A DNA stretch of 64,000 nt from Ferirhizobium litorale. GTDB lineage: Bacteria > Pseudomonadota > Alphaproteobacteria > Rhizobiales > Rhizobiaceae. The stretch lies in the NCBI GenBank assembly GCA_030028905.1, contig JALDYZ010000005.1, positions 248,001 through 312,000 on the forward strand. Direction: 5' to 3'. The translations under genes were made by a program, and so were the position numbers. Shown here one piece after another: positions 30,169 through 39,881 of the stretch. The notes under the pieces are model-generated. The model did no database searches. It saw nothing but the letters and a program-made list of their open reading frames with translations, and was not told the DNA's origin. Within the stretch, counting starts at the first letter, position 1. Every line of letters starts with the position of its first letter.

Positions 30169-31203
30169 ATGCGTTTTGCCGTTGCCCGGTCGCTTCCCCT
30201 GCAGCTTCTCCTTGTCGGAACAGTCGTCCTGGGCGCGGGCTGCGGCTTGGTCGGCGAGGCGCAGGCGCAATCGAGGATCGAGCAGTTCATCAACCGCCTG
30301 CGCGGCGATACGCTGCCGCCCGGTATTTCCTATTCGAACGGCCGCATCGAAGGCCAGGAGATCGAGATCTCCGCGAAATACTCGGGCCGGCTGATGCAGC
30401 TCACCGTCGAGGAGGGCGACACGGTCGAGGAAGGCCAGATCGTCGCCAAGCTCGACGACCGCGAGTATCGCGCCCAGCTGCTCGGCGCGCAGGCGCAGGT
30501 GCTGAGGGCGGAAGCCGCTGTGACCGAGGCGGACGCCTCCATCCTGCAACGCGACAGCGACCGGGTGGTGGCGCGCAGCAGCTATGACCGCACGGTCGAG
30601 CTGGTCAAGAAGGGCACTGCAACGAAGCAAATGCAGGACGAGCGCGAGGCGCAGCTGAAGTCCGCCGAGGCCGCCTACACCGCAGCGCAGGCGGCGCGCC
30701 AGCAGGCCCTGGCAGCGATCAAGGCGGCAGAAGCCGAGGTCTCGCGCCTCAACGCCGTGCTCGAGGACATGGTGATCATGGCGCCGCGGCGCGGGCGGGT
30801 GCAGTACAAGCTCGCCCAGACCGGTGAAATGATCGCCGCCGGCGCGAGGATCATGACGCTGCTCGACCTCACCGACGTCTCGATGTCGATCTACCTTCCG
30901 GCCTCGCAGGTCGGCACCATCTCGATCGGCGACGAGGCGCGCATCGTGCTGGATCCCGCCCCGGACATCGTCATCCCGGCGAACGTGACCTTCGTGTCCG
31001 GCGACGCGCAGTTCACGCCGAAGACCGTCGAAACGCAAACCGAGCGCGAAAAGCTGGTCTTCCGCGTCAAGCTGCGTATCCCGCGCGAGCTGCTGGAGAA
31101 ATACGAGCGGCAGGTGAAGGTCGGCGTGCGCGGCCTCGGCTTCGTGCGCAGTGATCCCACTGTCGCATGGCCGGCGAAACTCGCGGTCAACGTTCCGCTA
31201 TGA
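30169..31203 (+). CDS. HlyD/EmrA-type membrane fusion protein (YhiI-like)
   Basis: 344 residues. An N-terminal hydrophobic segment (residues 8-28, with LGAGC and a later AQA) is a signal peptide or lipoprotein anchor. The lipoyl/barrel-sandwich halves are at [26 protein letters not shown] and [18 protein letters not shown], separated by a long coiled coil (about residues 95-190). It bridges an inner-membrane exporter to the outer membrane. The ATG at 30169 follows GGAG at a 6-nt spacing. It overlaps the ATPase gene by an ATGA junction and forms an operon with the next two genes. Confidence 0.9.
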   Translation: MRFAVARSLPLQLLLVGTVVLGAGCGLVGEAQAQSRIEQFINRLRGDTLPPGISYSNGRIEGQEIEISAKYSGRLMQLTVEEGDTVEEGQIVAKLDDREYRAQLLGAQAQVLRAEAAVTEADASILQRDSDRVVARSSYDRTVELVKKGTATKQMQDEREAQLKSAEAAYTAAQAARQQALAAIKAAEAEVSRLNAVLEDMVIMAPRRGRVQYKLAQTGEMIAAGARIMTLLDLTDVSMSIYLPASQVGTISIGDEARIVLDPAPDIVIPANVTFVSGDAQFTPKTVETQTEREKLVFRVKLRIPRELLEKYERQVKVGVRGLGFVRSDPTVAWPAKLAVNVPL

Positions 31204-33944
31204 TCGCCAGCGCGGGCGTCACCCTGGACGCCGTCTCCCATCGGTTCGGCAAGAGCAAGGCGCTCGACACGCTGACGCTCGCCGTTCCCGACGGTTGCAT
31301 GGCCGGGTTGATCGGCCCCGACGGTGTCGGCAAGTCGACGGTACTGAGCCTCATCGCCGGCGTGCGCAAGATCCAGACCGGCACGATCACTGCCTTCGGC
31401 GGCGACATGGCCGATGGCGGTCATCGGCGTCTGATCGCGCCCCGCATCGCCTACATGCCGCAGGGTCTGGGGCGGAACCTCTATCCGACGCTGTCGGTCC
31501 GCGAGAATCTCGATTTCTTCGGGCGGCTGTTCGGTCATTCGGCAGAGGAGCGCGACCGCCGGATCGCGGAGCTTCTGACCGCGACCGGGCTTGCGCCCTT
31601 TCCGGATCGGCCGGCCGGAAAGCTCTCGGGCGGCATGAAGCAGAAGCTTTCTCTCTGCTGCGCGCTGATCCACGATCCGGACCTGCTGATCCTCGACGAG
31701 CCGACGACCGGCGTCGATCCGCTGTCGCGCCGGCAGTTCTGGGACCTGATCAACGTCATCCGCGGCCGCCGGCCGCAGATGAGCGTCATCGTCGCCACTG
31801 CCTACATGGAAGAGGCCGAGCGTTTCGACTGGCTGGCGGCGATGGACGACGGCCGGGTGATCGCCGAAGGGTCTCCCGACGAGATCAAGCGAAAGGCGGG
31901 CAAGCAGAGCCTCGAGGATGCTTTCATCGCGCTCTTGCCGGAGGCCAGGCGCGCCGGTCACCAGGAGGTGGTGATCCGCCCGCGCACCGCCACCGACAAT
32001 GCCACCCCGGCGATCGAGGCGGAGGGACTGACCTGCCGGTTCGGCGATTTTGTCGCCGTCGATCATGTCAGCTTCCGCATCGGCCGCGGCGAAATCTTTG
32101 GCTTCCTCGGGTCGAACGGCTGCGGCAAGTCGACCACCATGAAGATGCTGACCGGCCTCATCGAGCCTTCGGAGGGCTGGACCAAGCTGTTCGGCAAGAG
32201 CATGGATGCCGACGACCTCGCGACCCGACAGAACGTCGGCTACATGTCGCAGGGGTTCTCGCTCTATTCGGAGCTCACCATCCAGCAGAACCTCGAGCTC
32301 CATGCCCGGCTCTTTCACATCCCGGCAGCCGAGGTCGGGCCGCGGGTCAGGGAGATGCTCGACCGCTACGATCTCGCCGCCGTTGCCGACCAGCGGCCGG
32401 ATAGCCTGCCGCTCGGCATCCGCCAGCGCCTGCAGCTCGCCGTCGCGGTCATCCACCGGCCTTCAGTGCTGATCCTCGACGAGCCGACCTCGGGCGTCGA
32501 CCCGGTGGCGCGCGACGCCTTCTGGCGCACCCTGATTGCGCTGTCGCGCGACGACGGCGTTACGATCTTCATCTCCACCCATTTCATGAACGAGGCCGAG
32601 CGCTGCGACCGCATCTCGCTGATGCATGCCGGCCGCGTGCTCGCTATGGGCACGCCCCGGGAACTCGCCGAAAAGCGCGGCAGCGACAGCCTCGAGGACG
32701 CGTTCATCGACTATCTGGCCGAGGCATCCGGCGAGCCCCTCTCCGGTGCCTCTCCCGCGGCGGAAAACGACGTGGGGGTTGCGCGTGAAAGCCATGGAGT
32801 CGTCGTTCACGCCGCCCCTCCCAGGCGTTTCGATTTCGGCCGCCTCTGGGCCTACAGCCGCCGTGAGGCGACCGAGCTGATGCGCGACAGGATCCGGCTG
32901 TTCTTCGCGCTCGCCGGTCCGATCATCCTGATGATCACTTTCGGCTTCGGCATTTCCTTCGACGTCGAGAACCTGAGCTATGCCGTCTACGACCAGGACA
33001 GGACACCGACGAGCCGGGCCTTGCTGGAATCCTTTTCGTCGTCACGCTACTTCGAGGAGAAACCCGAGATCGGCTCCGACCGGGAACTGGATACCCGGCT
33101 GCGGGCGGGTGAGCTCACCATTGCCATCGAGATCCCCTCCGGTTTCGGACGTGACTACACGACCGGCAAGCCGGCCGAGATCGCGGTGTGGATCGACGGC
33201 AGCATGCCTTTCCGGGCCGAGACGGCCCGGGCCTATGTCGCCGGCGTGACCAATGCCTTCGTGCAACAGGTCAAGCACGCCACCGGCACCGGCACGTCGC
33301 TGGTGACGATCGAAACGCGCTTCCGCTACAACCAGGCCTTCCGCAGCGTCAACGCCATGGTGCCGACGGTGATCGTGCTGATGCTGGTGCTGATTCCGGC
33401 GGTCATGTCGGCGATTGGGGTGGTGCGGGAGGAGGAAACCGGCTCGATCGCCAATTTCCGCTCGACGCCGATCACCAAGGCGGAGTTCCTGATCGGCAAG
33501 CAGCTGCCCTATATCGTGACCTCGCTGGTCAGCGCCGTGACCCTGTTCCTGCTGGCCCGGTTCCTGTTCCAGGTGCCCTACAAGGGCTCGGCCTCGCTCA
33601 TCGTCGTCGCCACGGTCACCTATGTCTGGGCGACCACCGGATTCGGCCAGCTGATTTCGACCTTCACCAGGACGCAGGTTGCCGCCGTCTTCGCCACCGC
33701 CATCATCTCGATCATCCCGGCGGTCAATTTTTCCGGCCTGATCGTGCCCGTCTCGGCGCTTTCCGGCGGCGCGCGCCTGTTCGGGCTGGCCTTCCCGGCC
33801 GCCTGGTTCCAGCCGGTCACCGTCGGCGGCTTTACCAAGGGGCTCGGCTGGACGGACCTGTGGTTCAACGTGCTGGTGCTCTGCGTCTTCGCGCTCGTCT
33901 ATCTTGTCGCGGCGAAGTTGCTGCTGCGCAAGCAGGAGGCCTGA
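31200..33944 (+). CDS. rbbA: Double ABC ATPase fused to ABC-2 permease (RbbA-like)
   Basis: 914 residues. ABC domain 1 (~5-230) has Walker [10 protein letters not shown], signature [12 protein letters not shown] and Walker [16 protein letters not shown] domain 2 (~275-505) has [22 protein letters not shown] (atypical signature) and [12 protein letters not shown]. An ABC-2 membrane part (~560-914) follows, with TM1 at [21 protein letters not shown] and a C-terminal cluster of five helices. This matches E. coli RbbA/YhiH, an exporter-type protein also reported bound to ribosomes. ATG 31200 is preferred to 31167 because it overlaps the HlyD stop. The natural cargo is unknown. Confidence 0.9.
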   Translation: MIASAGVTLDAVSHRFGKSKALDTLTLAVPDGCMAGLIGPDGVGKSTVLSLIAGVRKIQTGTITAFGGDMADGGHRRLIAPRIAYMPQGLGRNLYPTLSVRENLDFFGRLFGHSAEERDRRIAELLTATGLAPFPDRPAGKLSGGMKQKLSLCCALIHDPDLLILDEPTTGVDPLSRRQFWDLINVIRGRRPQMSVIVATAYMEEAERFDWLAAMDDGRVIAEGSPDEIKRKAGKQSLEDAFIALLPEARRAGHQEVVIRPRTATDNATPAIEAEGLTCRFGDFVAVDHVSFRIGRGEIFGFLGSNGCGKSTTMKMLTGLIEPSEGWTKLFGKSMDADDLATRQNVGYMSQGFSLYSELTIQQNLELHARLFHIPAAEVGPRVREMLDRYDLAAVADQRPDSLPLGIRQRLQLAVAVIHRPSVLILDEPTSGVDPVARDAFWRTLIALSRDDGVTIFISTHFMNEAERCDRISLMHAGRVLAMGTPRELAEKRGSDSLEDAFIDYLAEASGEPLSGASPAAENDVGVARESHGVVVHAAPPRRFDFGRLWAYSRREATELMRDRIRLFFALAGPIILMITFGFGISFDVENLSYAVYDQDRTPTSRALLESFSSSRYFEEKPEIGSDRELDTRLRAGELTIAIEIPSGFGRDYTTGKPAEIAVWIDGSMPFRAETARAYVAGVTNAFVQQVKHATGTGTSLVTIETRFRYNQAFRSVNAMVPTVIVLMLVLIPAVMSAIGVVREEETGSIANFRSTPITKAEFLIGKQLPYIVTSLVSAVTLFLLARFLFQVPYKGSASLIVVATVTYVWATTGFGQLISTFTRTQVAAVFATAIISIIPAVNFSGLIVPVSALSGGARLFGLAFPAAWFQPVTVGGFTKGLGWTDLWFNVLVLCVFALVYLVAAKLLLRKQEA

Positions 33945-33947
33945 TCG

Positions 33948-35087
33948 ATGCCGCTTTTCGGCCGCTACCGCCTCGACACGCTCTTCCGCCTAATCGTCAA
34001 GGAACTCTACAGCATCAAGGCCGACCCGGTGATGCTGGTGCTGGTGGTCTATGCCTTCACCATTGCGATCTACCTGGTCTCGACCGGCGTCACCACCGAG
34101 ATCAAGAACCTGCCCGTCGCCGTCGTCGACGAGGACAGGTCGACCCTCTCGCGGCAGATTGCCGACGCCATCTCCCCTCCCCTCTTCAAGCCGGCCGTGC
34201 AGCTGACGGCGCCGCAGGTCGATCCGGCGATGAATGCCGGCACCTACGTTTTCGTCGTGCAGATCCCGCCGAATTTCCAGGCCGACCTGACGGCGGCCAA
34301 GCCGGCGACGATCCTCGTCGAGGTCGACGCCACCGCCATGGCCCAGGCCGGCAACGGCTCGGCCTACCTGCAGCAGGTCATCTCCAACGAAGTCGAGACT
34401 TTCCTGCAGGGTCGGCTCGGCGCCGCTGCGCCCGACATCGATTTCGTCATGCGCACCAGGTTCAATCCCAACCTCGACCCGGTGTGGTTTTCCGCGGTCA
34501 TGCAGGTGATGAACAACATCGCGCTCTTGACGCTGATCCTCTCCGGCGCGGCGCTGATCCGCGAACGCGAGCACGGCACGGTAGAGCACCTGCTGGTGAT
34601 GCCGGTGACGCCCGGCGAGATCACCCTCTCGAAGATCATCGCCAACGGCATGGTCATCGTCGTCGCCGCCGGCATCTCGCTGATCGTCGTTGTCCACTGG
34701 ATGCTCGGCGTGCCGATGCTCGGCTCGCTCGGCCTGTTCCTGTTCGGGACCGCGATCTACACCCTGTCGATCGCCTCGCTCGGCATCCTGCTCGGCACCT
34801 TCGCTACGTCAATGGGCCAGTTCGGCCTGCTCGCCATCCCGACGCTGGTGGTGCTGATGCTGCTGTCGGGCGGGATGACGCCGATGGAAAGTATGCCGGC
34901 CTGGCTGCAATACACCATGAAGACGATCAGCCCGTCGCCGCACTTCGTCTCCTTTGCCCAGTCGGTGCTCTATCGCGGCGCAGGTCTGTCGGTGGTGTGG
35001 CCGCAGCTCCTTACCTTCCTGGCGCTCGGCGTGGTCTACTACGCGATCTCGCTCTACCGCTTCCGCACCGTGCTCCTGAAGGGCTGA
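33948..35087 (+). CDS. ABC-2 type permease (YhhJ-like)
   Basis: 379-residue inner-membrane protein with six predicted helices: TM1 at residues ~24-43, a large periplasmic loop (~45-190) and a C-terminal cluster from ~200 (IALLTLILSGAALIREREHGTVEHLL, then GEITLSKIIANGMVI). This is the ABC2_membrane_3 layout. It starts 3 bp after the ATPase/permease fusion and completes the HlyD-RbbA-YhhJ export system, where it likely pairs with the membrane part of the fusion. It ends 11 bp before the convergent Lrp gene. Confidence 0.9.
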   Translation: MPLFGRYRLDTLFRLIVKELYSIKADPVMLVLVVYAFTIAIYLVSTGVTTEIKNLPVAVVDEDRSTLSRQIADAISPPLFKPAVQLTAPQVDPAMNAGTYVFVVQIPPNFQADLTAAKPATILVEVDATAMAQAGNGSAYLQQVISNEVETFLQGRLGAAAPDIDFVMRTRFNPNLDPVWFSAVMQVMNNIALLTLILSGAALIREREHGTVEHLLVMPVTPGEITLSKIIANGMVIVVAAGISLIVVVHWMLGVPMLGSLGLFLFGTAIYTLSIASLGILLGTFATSMGQFGLLAIPTLVVLMLLSGGMTPMESMPAWLQYTMKTISPSPHFVSFAQSVLYRGAGLSVVWPQLLTFLALGVVYYAISLYRFRTVLLKG

Positions 35088-35098
35088 GACGAGCAGCG

Positions 35099-35533
35099 TC
35101 AGCTGCGCTCGATGTCGCGGCGGAGCACGATCGAGGTCGTCAGGTCCTCGACATTGTCGAGGCCGGACACTTCGTTGCGCAACTCGTTGAGCGCATTGAT
35201 CGAGCCAACCTCGACCTCGACCACTAGGTCGAGATGGCCGCTGACCGACGATACCCGGCGCACTGCCGCAAGCCCGGCCAGTCGGTCCAGCACGGCGATC
35301 GCAGGCGTTTTTTTCAGGGTCACCAGCAGGAAGGCGCTGATCGCGCTTTCCTCGAGCTGGCCGATGTCGGCGCGGTAGCCGCGGATCACGCCGGCCTTTT
35401 CCAGCCGGGTGACGCGCTCGGTCGTGGCGCTCCGCGAAAGCCCGATGCGGCCGGCCAGCGCCTTCATAGGAATGCGCGCCTGACGCGAAAGGATACTCAG
35501 GATGTTGCGGTCGATCGCATCGATGTCCTGCAT
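35099..35533 (-). CDS. Lrp/AsnC-family transcriptional regulator
   Basis: 144 residues. The N-terminal HTH is DIDAIDRNILSILSRQARIPMKALAGRIGLSRSATTERVTRLEKAGVIRGY, and the C-terminal RAM/ligand domain follows (SAFLLVTLKKTPAIAVLDRLAGLAAVRRVSSVSGHLDLVVEVEV). Such proteins form octamers and respond to amino acids. The ATG at 35533 is used; an in-frame TTG lies at 35560. It is divergent from the 1015-residue kinase/aminotransferase fusion with 129 bp between, so it probably regulates that gene in response to the amine or amino acid degraded. Confidence 0.9.
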   Translation of the reverse strand: MQDIDAIDRNILSILSRQARIPMKALAGRIGLSRSATTERVTRLEKAGVIRGYRADIGQLEESAISAFLLVTLKKTPAIAVLDRLAGLAAVRRVSSVSGHLDLVVEVEVGSINALNELRNEVSGLDNVEDLTTSIVLRRDIERS

Positions 35534-35662
35534 GAAATCCGCTTCTCCGTTCGCCGACAATTTGACGGTTATTACAAACAGAGTGCCGGCACAACCGGCG
35601 AAATGCCGGATGATTGCCGATCACGGTCATGCAAACCTGACTGCGCGCAAGAGGATTCCCCC

Positions 35663-38600
35663 ATGAACGACATGATGACGACGACGCCTGATTTTTCGCA
35701 CGAGGACGCGGCCCGGCTGCTGGCCGAGCACTATGGCCTCGACGGAACGCTTTCGCGTCTCGACAGCGAGCGCGACCAGAATTTCAAGGTGATCGCCGCG
35801 GACGGCCGGACCTTTATCCTGAAGATCGTCAACGCCGCCGAGCCCGAGATCGAGAGCGATTTCCAGACCGCATTGCTCAGCCATATCGCCCACCATGCGC
35901 CGGACTTGCCCGTACCACACATTCACCCGACGCTCACCGGCCATGCGCTGGCGGAAGCAACGAGTCGCCGCGGCGTGCGCCATCTCATGCGTCTCGTCAG
36001 CTGGATTCCCGGTATTCCTCTCGCCGAGACACCGCGCAGCCAGACCGCGCTCGAAGAGCTCGGCCGCCTGCTCGGCCGTTTCGATGCGGCGCTGAAGGGC
36101 TTCATGCATGCCGGGGCGCTGCGCGACCTCGACTGGGACATCCGCCATGCCGGCCGTTCCGCCGAGCGCCTGCAGCATATAGCCGACGCAGCCGATCGCG
36201 CTCTGCTCCGCCGCTTCCTCGACCGCTTCGAAGCGGAGGTTGCGCCGCGGCTTGCGACGCTGCGCGCCGCCGTCATCCATAACGACGCCAACGACTGGAA
36301 CGTCCTGGTGGCCGAGGGCGATCACGACCACGTCGCTGGCCTCATCGATTTCGGAGACGCGCTCCACAACCCGGTGATTGCCGAGGTGGCGATCGCCGCC
36401 GCCTATGCCGGTCTCGATCATGCCGATCCGATCGGTGCGGCCGCGGCGATCGCGAAGGGTTTCCATGCCGAATACCCGCTGCTCGGCGAGGAACTCGACC
36501 TGCTGTTCGACCTGATCGCCATGCGCCTCGTTTCCTCGGTGACGATCTCGGCCTCGCGCAGCGCGCATATCGACGGCAACCCCTATCTCTCGATCAGCGA
36601 AAAGCCGGCCTGGACGCTGCTGCGCAAGCTCGACCGGATGAGCCGGCGCTTCGCCACGGCGATCTTGCGGCGGGCCTGTGGCTTCGAGGCGGTCGAAGGT
36701 GCGAGCGCGGTCGGCGAATGGATCCGACAGAACCGCAAGACCTTCGCGCCGCTACTCGACAAACCTGCCGCCACCTATCCGGCCGAACTCGTTCCCTATC
36801 GCGATCCGCAGCACCCGATGACGCTGATATCTGCTGCCGCGAAGCCGCATGAGGCGCAGGCGATCTGGGAGGAACATTGCCGTGAACATGGGATCGGGCT
36901 GGGCATCGGTCCCTGGGGCGAGGCGCGCAGCGTCTATTCCGGCGACATGTTTGTCTCTAAGCTGATTGACAGGACACGCCGCACCCGCCATCTCGGCCTT
37001 GATCTTTTCATGGCCGCCGGGACCCGGGTCTACACGCCGATCGCGGCGACGGTCAAAAGCGTCGAGATCGAGAAGGATCCGCTCGGCTATGGCTGTCTGA
37101 TCGCGCTCGAACACCGGCCGGAAGGTTGCCCGCCCTTCGTCAGTCTCTGGGGACATCTCGCCCACGAGGCGATGGATCGCCTGAAGCCGGGCGACCGGCT
37201 CGAGGCCGGCGCGCTGGTTGCCGAAATGGGCGTGCCGGAAGAAAACGGCGGCTGGGCGCCGCACCTGCACCTGCAGCTTTCCACCGATGCCAGCCTCCCC
37301 GCCTCCGAGATCCTCGGCGTCGGCGAGGAACGCTATCTCGATGTCTGGGCCGAACTCTTCCCCGATGCCAGCGCCTTTGCCGGCATTGCCCGCGAGTTCT
37401 ACAAGCGCCAGGGCCGATCGCACGAGGAGATCGTCAAGCTCCGCAAGCAATTGCTGATCCCGAACCTGTCGATCTCCTACGACCGGCCGATCAAGTTCGT
37501 CCGCGGCGAAGGCGTGTGGCTGATCGACGATCGCGGCCGCGCCTATCTCGACTGTTTCAACAATGTCTGCCACATCGGCCACGCCCATCCGGCGGTGGTC
37601 GAGGCGATGGCGCGCCAGGCGGCGACGCTCAACACCAACACCCGCTACCTGCACGACAACATCGTCGCCTATGCGGAGCGACTGACCGCGACCCTGCCCA
37701 AGGAACTGACGGTGGCCGGCTTCGTCAACAGCGGCTCGGAGGCGAACACGCTGGCGCTGCGCATGATGCGGGCCCATACCGGCCGCGAGAACGCCGTGGT
37801 GATCGACTGGGCCTATCACGGCACCACCCAGGAACTGATCGACATCAGTCCCTACAAGTTCCAGCGCAAGGGCGGCAAGGGCAAGAAGCCACATGTTCAC
37901 GTGGCATGCGTGCCCGACAGTTACCATGCGCCGGCCGACTGGCCGATGGAGGAGCATGGCAAGCGTTATGCCGAAAGCGTTGCCGAACTGATCGCTGCGA
38001 TGCAGGCGAAGGGCGAGGCTCCGGGCTTCTTCCTGGCGGAATCGATCCCGAGCGTCGCCGGCCAGGTCTTCCTGCCGGAGGGCTACCTCAAGGAGGTGTA
38101 CCGGATGATCCGCGATGCGGGCGGCGTGTGTATCGCCGACGAGGTTCAGGTCGGTTTCGGCCGGGTCGGCAGCCACTGGTGGGCCTTCGAGACCCAAGGG
38201 GTGGTGCCGGACATCGTCACGATGGGCAAGCCGATCGGCGACGGCCATCCGCTGGCGGCGGTCGTGACCACCCGCGAGATCGCCGACAGCTTCAACAACG
38301 GCATGGAGTACTTCAATACCTTTGGCGGCAATCCGGTGTCCTGCGCCGTCGGGCTTGCGGTGCTCGACGTCATCGAGGGCGAGAACCTCCGCCGGAACGC
38401 CCTCGAGGTCGGCAACCACCTGATGGCCGGCTTCCGGGAGATGGCGACGCGCCACGAGGCGATCGGCGACGTGCGCGGCATGGGTCTCTTCCTCGGCATC
38501 GAGCTTGTCACCAACCGCAAGACCAAGGCGCCTGCAACCGAGCTTGCCCGTGCCGTCAGCAATGGCGCAAGGCAGCGCGGCGTGCTGATGGGCACCGAGG

Positions 38601-38710
38601 GACCCCATGACAACGTGTTGAAGATGCGCCCGCCGATGATTTTTTCGAAGCGAGACGCCGACCACCTGCTCGGCGCCCTCGACGACACCTTCGTGGCGGT
38701 GACGGCCTAG
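35663..38710 (+). CDS. Tri-domain fusion: APH-type kinase + M23-like domain + class III aminotransferase/phospho-lyase
   Basis: 1015 residues. Residues ~1-330 are an aminoglycoside-phosphotransferase-fold kinase with Brenner motif IHNDANDWNVLV and LIDFGD, as in hydroxylysine kinase. Residues ~430-540 are an M23 peptidase-like domain; the zinc ligands appear kept (H-x3-D in RHLGLDLF and HLHLQL). Residues ~590-1015 are a class III PLP enzyme (YLDCFNNVCHIGHAHP, ADEVQVGFGRVG, PLP lysine Lys856 in MGKPIGDGH), resembling the AGXT2L phospho-lyases. The family is known to pair kinase and phospho-lyase: phosphorylate a hydroxy-amine, then eliminate phosphate and ammonia. The ATG at 35663 is used; the frame is open 430 bp upstream without homology. 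The exact substrate (hydroxylysine, ethanolamine or another amino alcohol) is not determined. Confidence 0.85.
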   Translation: MNDMMTTTPDFSHEDAARLLAEHYGLDGTLSRLDSERDQNFKVIAADGRTFILKIVNAAEPEIESDFQTALLSHIAHHAPDLPVPHIHPTLTGHALAEATSRRGVRHLMRLVSWIPGIPLAETPRSQTALEELGRLLGRFDAALKGFMHAGALRDLDWDIRHAGRSAERLQHIADAADRALLRRFLDRFEAEVAPRLATLRAAVIHNDANDWNVLVAEGDHDHVAGLIDFGDALHNPVIAEVAIAAAYAGLDHADPIGAAAAIAKGFHAEYPLLGEELDLLFDLIAMRLVSSVTISASRSAHIDGNPYLSISEKPAWTLLRKLDRMSRRFATAILRRACGFEAVEGASAVGEWIRQNRKTFAPLLDKPAATYPAELVPYRDPQHPMTLISAAAKPHEAQAIWEEHCREHGIGLGIGPWGEARSVYSGDMFVSKLIDRTRRTRHLGLDLFMAAGTRVYTPIAATVKSVEIEKDPLGYGCLIALEHRPEGCPPFVSLWGHLAHEAMDRLKPGDRLEAGALVAEMGVPEENGGWAPHLHLQLSTDASLPASEILGVGEERYLDVWAELFPDASAFAGIAREFYKRQGRSHEEIVKLRKQLLIPNLSISYDRPIKFVRGEGVWLIDDRGRAYLDCFNNVCHIGHAHPAVVEAMARQAATLNTNTRYLHDNIVAYAERLTATLPKELTVAGFVNSGSEANTLALRMMRAHTGRENAVVIDWAYHGTTQELIDISPYKFQRKGGKGKKPHVHVACVPDSYHAPADWPMEEHGKRYAESVAELIAAMQAKGEAPGFFLAESIPSVAGQVFLPEGYLKEVYRMIRDAGGVCIADEVQVGFGRVGSHWWAFETQGVVPDIVTMGKPIGDGHPLAAVVTTREIADSFNNGMEYFNTFGGNPVSCAVGLAVLDVIEGENLRRNALEVGNHLMAGFREMATRHEAIGDVRGMGLFLGIELVTNRKTKAPATELARAVSNGARQRGVLMGTEGPHDNVLKMRPPMIFSKRDADHLLGALDDTFVAVTA

Positions 38711-38920
38711 AACATGGGTGTGCTCCACATTGGTCAGACATCATCAGCTCAATTGCGCCCGGCCGTCCGTCGTCCGCTCGGGCTGTCCTGCAGCCGCAAG
38801 GACGCGGAATATCCGGTCAGTTGCCTAGAATGTCGCGGTATTCGGCCGCATGGCGGGATTCTGTCACAGGCGTACATTTTTCTCTCTTGACTTCCGGCTT
38901 GCAGGCGGATCAATTCGATG

Positions 38921-38931
38921 TTGTCAGACGA
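38921..38931. promoter_or_regulatory. Operator-like site TTGTCAGACGA upstream of importer operon
   Basis: The 11-mer is an inverted repeat (TTGTC-A-GACRA). The identical word occurs at 44752-44762 before the frlB-like gene, and TTGTCAGACAA at 44924-44934 before the GntR regulator. All three lie 52-58 nt from the corresponding start codon. It resembles HutC-type GntR operators (TTGTCTAGACAA-like). A weaker match (TGGTCAGACAT) is at 38731-38741. Together with the rest of the 276-bp gap, this region is the likely promoter. Confidence 0.7.
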
Positions 38932-38986
38932 CTTACATAAATTCGGGAACCGAAACGGCTGACGTTTCAAACCAAGGAGGAATTGC

Positions 38987-39814
38987 GTGAAGACTGCCCT
39001 CAAACACCTGTTGCTGGCCGCCGCGGCGCTGGCCATTTCCGCAAGCGCCAATGCCGGCGAGACGCTCGACCGTGTCATGGGCAAGAAGGCCATGGTGGTG
39101 GCGACCAACAGCGGCTGGCCGCCCCAGAGCTTCCTCGACGATTCCAACGAGCTCGTCGGATTCGACATCGATGTCTCCAAGGAAGTCGCCAAGCGGCTTG
39201 GCGTCGACGTCTCCTTCGAGACACCCGACTGGGCGACGCTGACCGGTGGCCGCTGGCAGGGCCGCTACGACCTCGGCGTCGGTTCGGTCACGCCCACAAA
39301 GCCGCGCGCCCAGGTCATCGATTTTGCCGCCATCTACTACTACAGCCCCTACGTCTATGTACTTCACAAGGACAGCGCCGCAAAGACAGTCGCCGACCTC
39401 AACGGCAAGGTGATCGGCGTCGAGACCGCCACGACCTCGGAAGACTTCATCCGCCGCCAGCTCGAGATCGATGCGCCGGGCCTGCCGCCGATCGAGTACA
39501 AGGTCGAGCCGGGCGACGTGCGCACCTTCGCCGATTCCATGCTGCCCTTCGACGATCTTCGCCTTGGTGACGGCGTGCGCCTCGACGCGGTGATCGCCCC
39601 CGAGCAGACGGCCGAGAACGCCATCAAGAACGGCTACCCGCTGCGCATCCTCGACGGCGAATACGCCTTCCGCGAGCCGCTGGTGGTGATCGCCGAGAAG
39701 GGCGACGCCGAATGGACCGCCAAGGTCGGCGAGACGATTGCCGCGATGAAGGAGGACGGCACGCTCGGCCAGCTCACTACCAAGTGGTACGGCAAGGACT
39801 ACAGCGCCGACTGA
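38987..39814 (+). CDS. Amino-acid ABC importer binding protein
   Basis: 275 residues, GTG start with AAGGAGGA upstream. Signal peptide is residues 1-23 (cleavage after ANA). The mature protein belongs to the polar amino-acid binding family (SBP_bac_3): VVATNSGWPPQSFLDDSNELVGFDIDVSKEVAKRLG, then GRYDLGVGSVTPTKPRAQVIDF. The conserved Asp in GFDIDV and the SVTPT loop are where the amino group and carboxylate of the ligand bind in homologues. It is the first gene of an operon with an FAD oxidase and one permease. No ATPase gene is present. Confidence 0.9.
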   Translation: MKTALKHLLLAAAALAISASANAGETLDRVMGKKAMVVATNSGWPPQSFLDDSNELVGFDIDVSKEVAKRLGVDVSFETPDWATLTGGRWQGRYDLGVGSVTPTKPRAQVIDFAAIYYYSPYVYVLHKDSAAKTVADLNGKVIGVETATTSEDFIRRQLEIDAPGLPPIEYKVEPGDVRTFADSMLPFDDLRLGDGVRLDAVIAPEQTAENAIKNGYPLRILDGEYAFREPLVVIAEKGDAEWTAKVGETIAAMKEDGTLGQLTTKWYGKDYSAD

Positions 39815-39829
39815 TCGGCTTTGCATCAC

Positions 39830-39851
39830 GGCGCCGGCTGCGGCCGGCGCC
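39830..39851 (+). promoter_or_regulatory. Intercistronic stem-loop after amino-acid binding protein
   Basis: A perfect 9-bp stem GGCGCCGGC / GCCGGCGCC with a TGCG loop, 15 bp after the stop codon and 30 bp before the oxidase start. No T-run. It is probably a message-stabilising or attenuating element within the operon. Confidence 0.65.
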
Positions 39852-39881
39852 ACGTTCCTGCCAGACTGCCGCGGAAATCCC

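Noticed and set aside
33188-35227. 679-residue plus-strand frame overlapping the RbbA-like and YhhJ-like genes
   Set aside because: Arg/Gly/Asp/Ala-rich out-of-frame translation; both real genes have clear domains in the other frames.
36752-38728. 658-residue open frame antisense to the kinase/aminotransferase fusion
   Set aside because: Mirror of codon bias in the well-supported plus-strand gene; no ribosome-binding site or domain.
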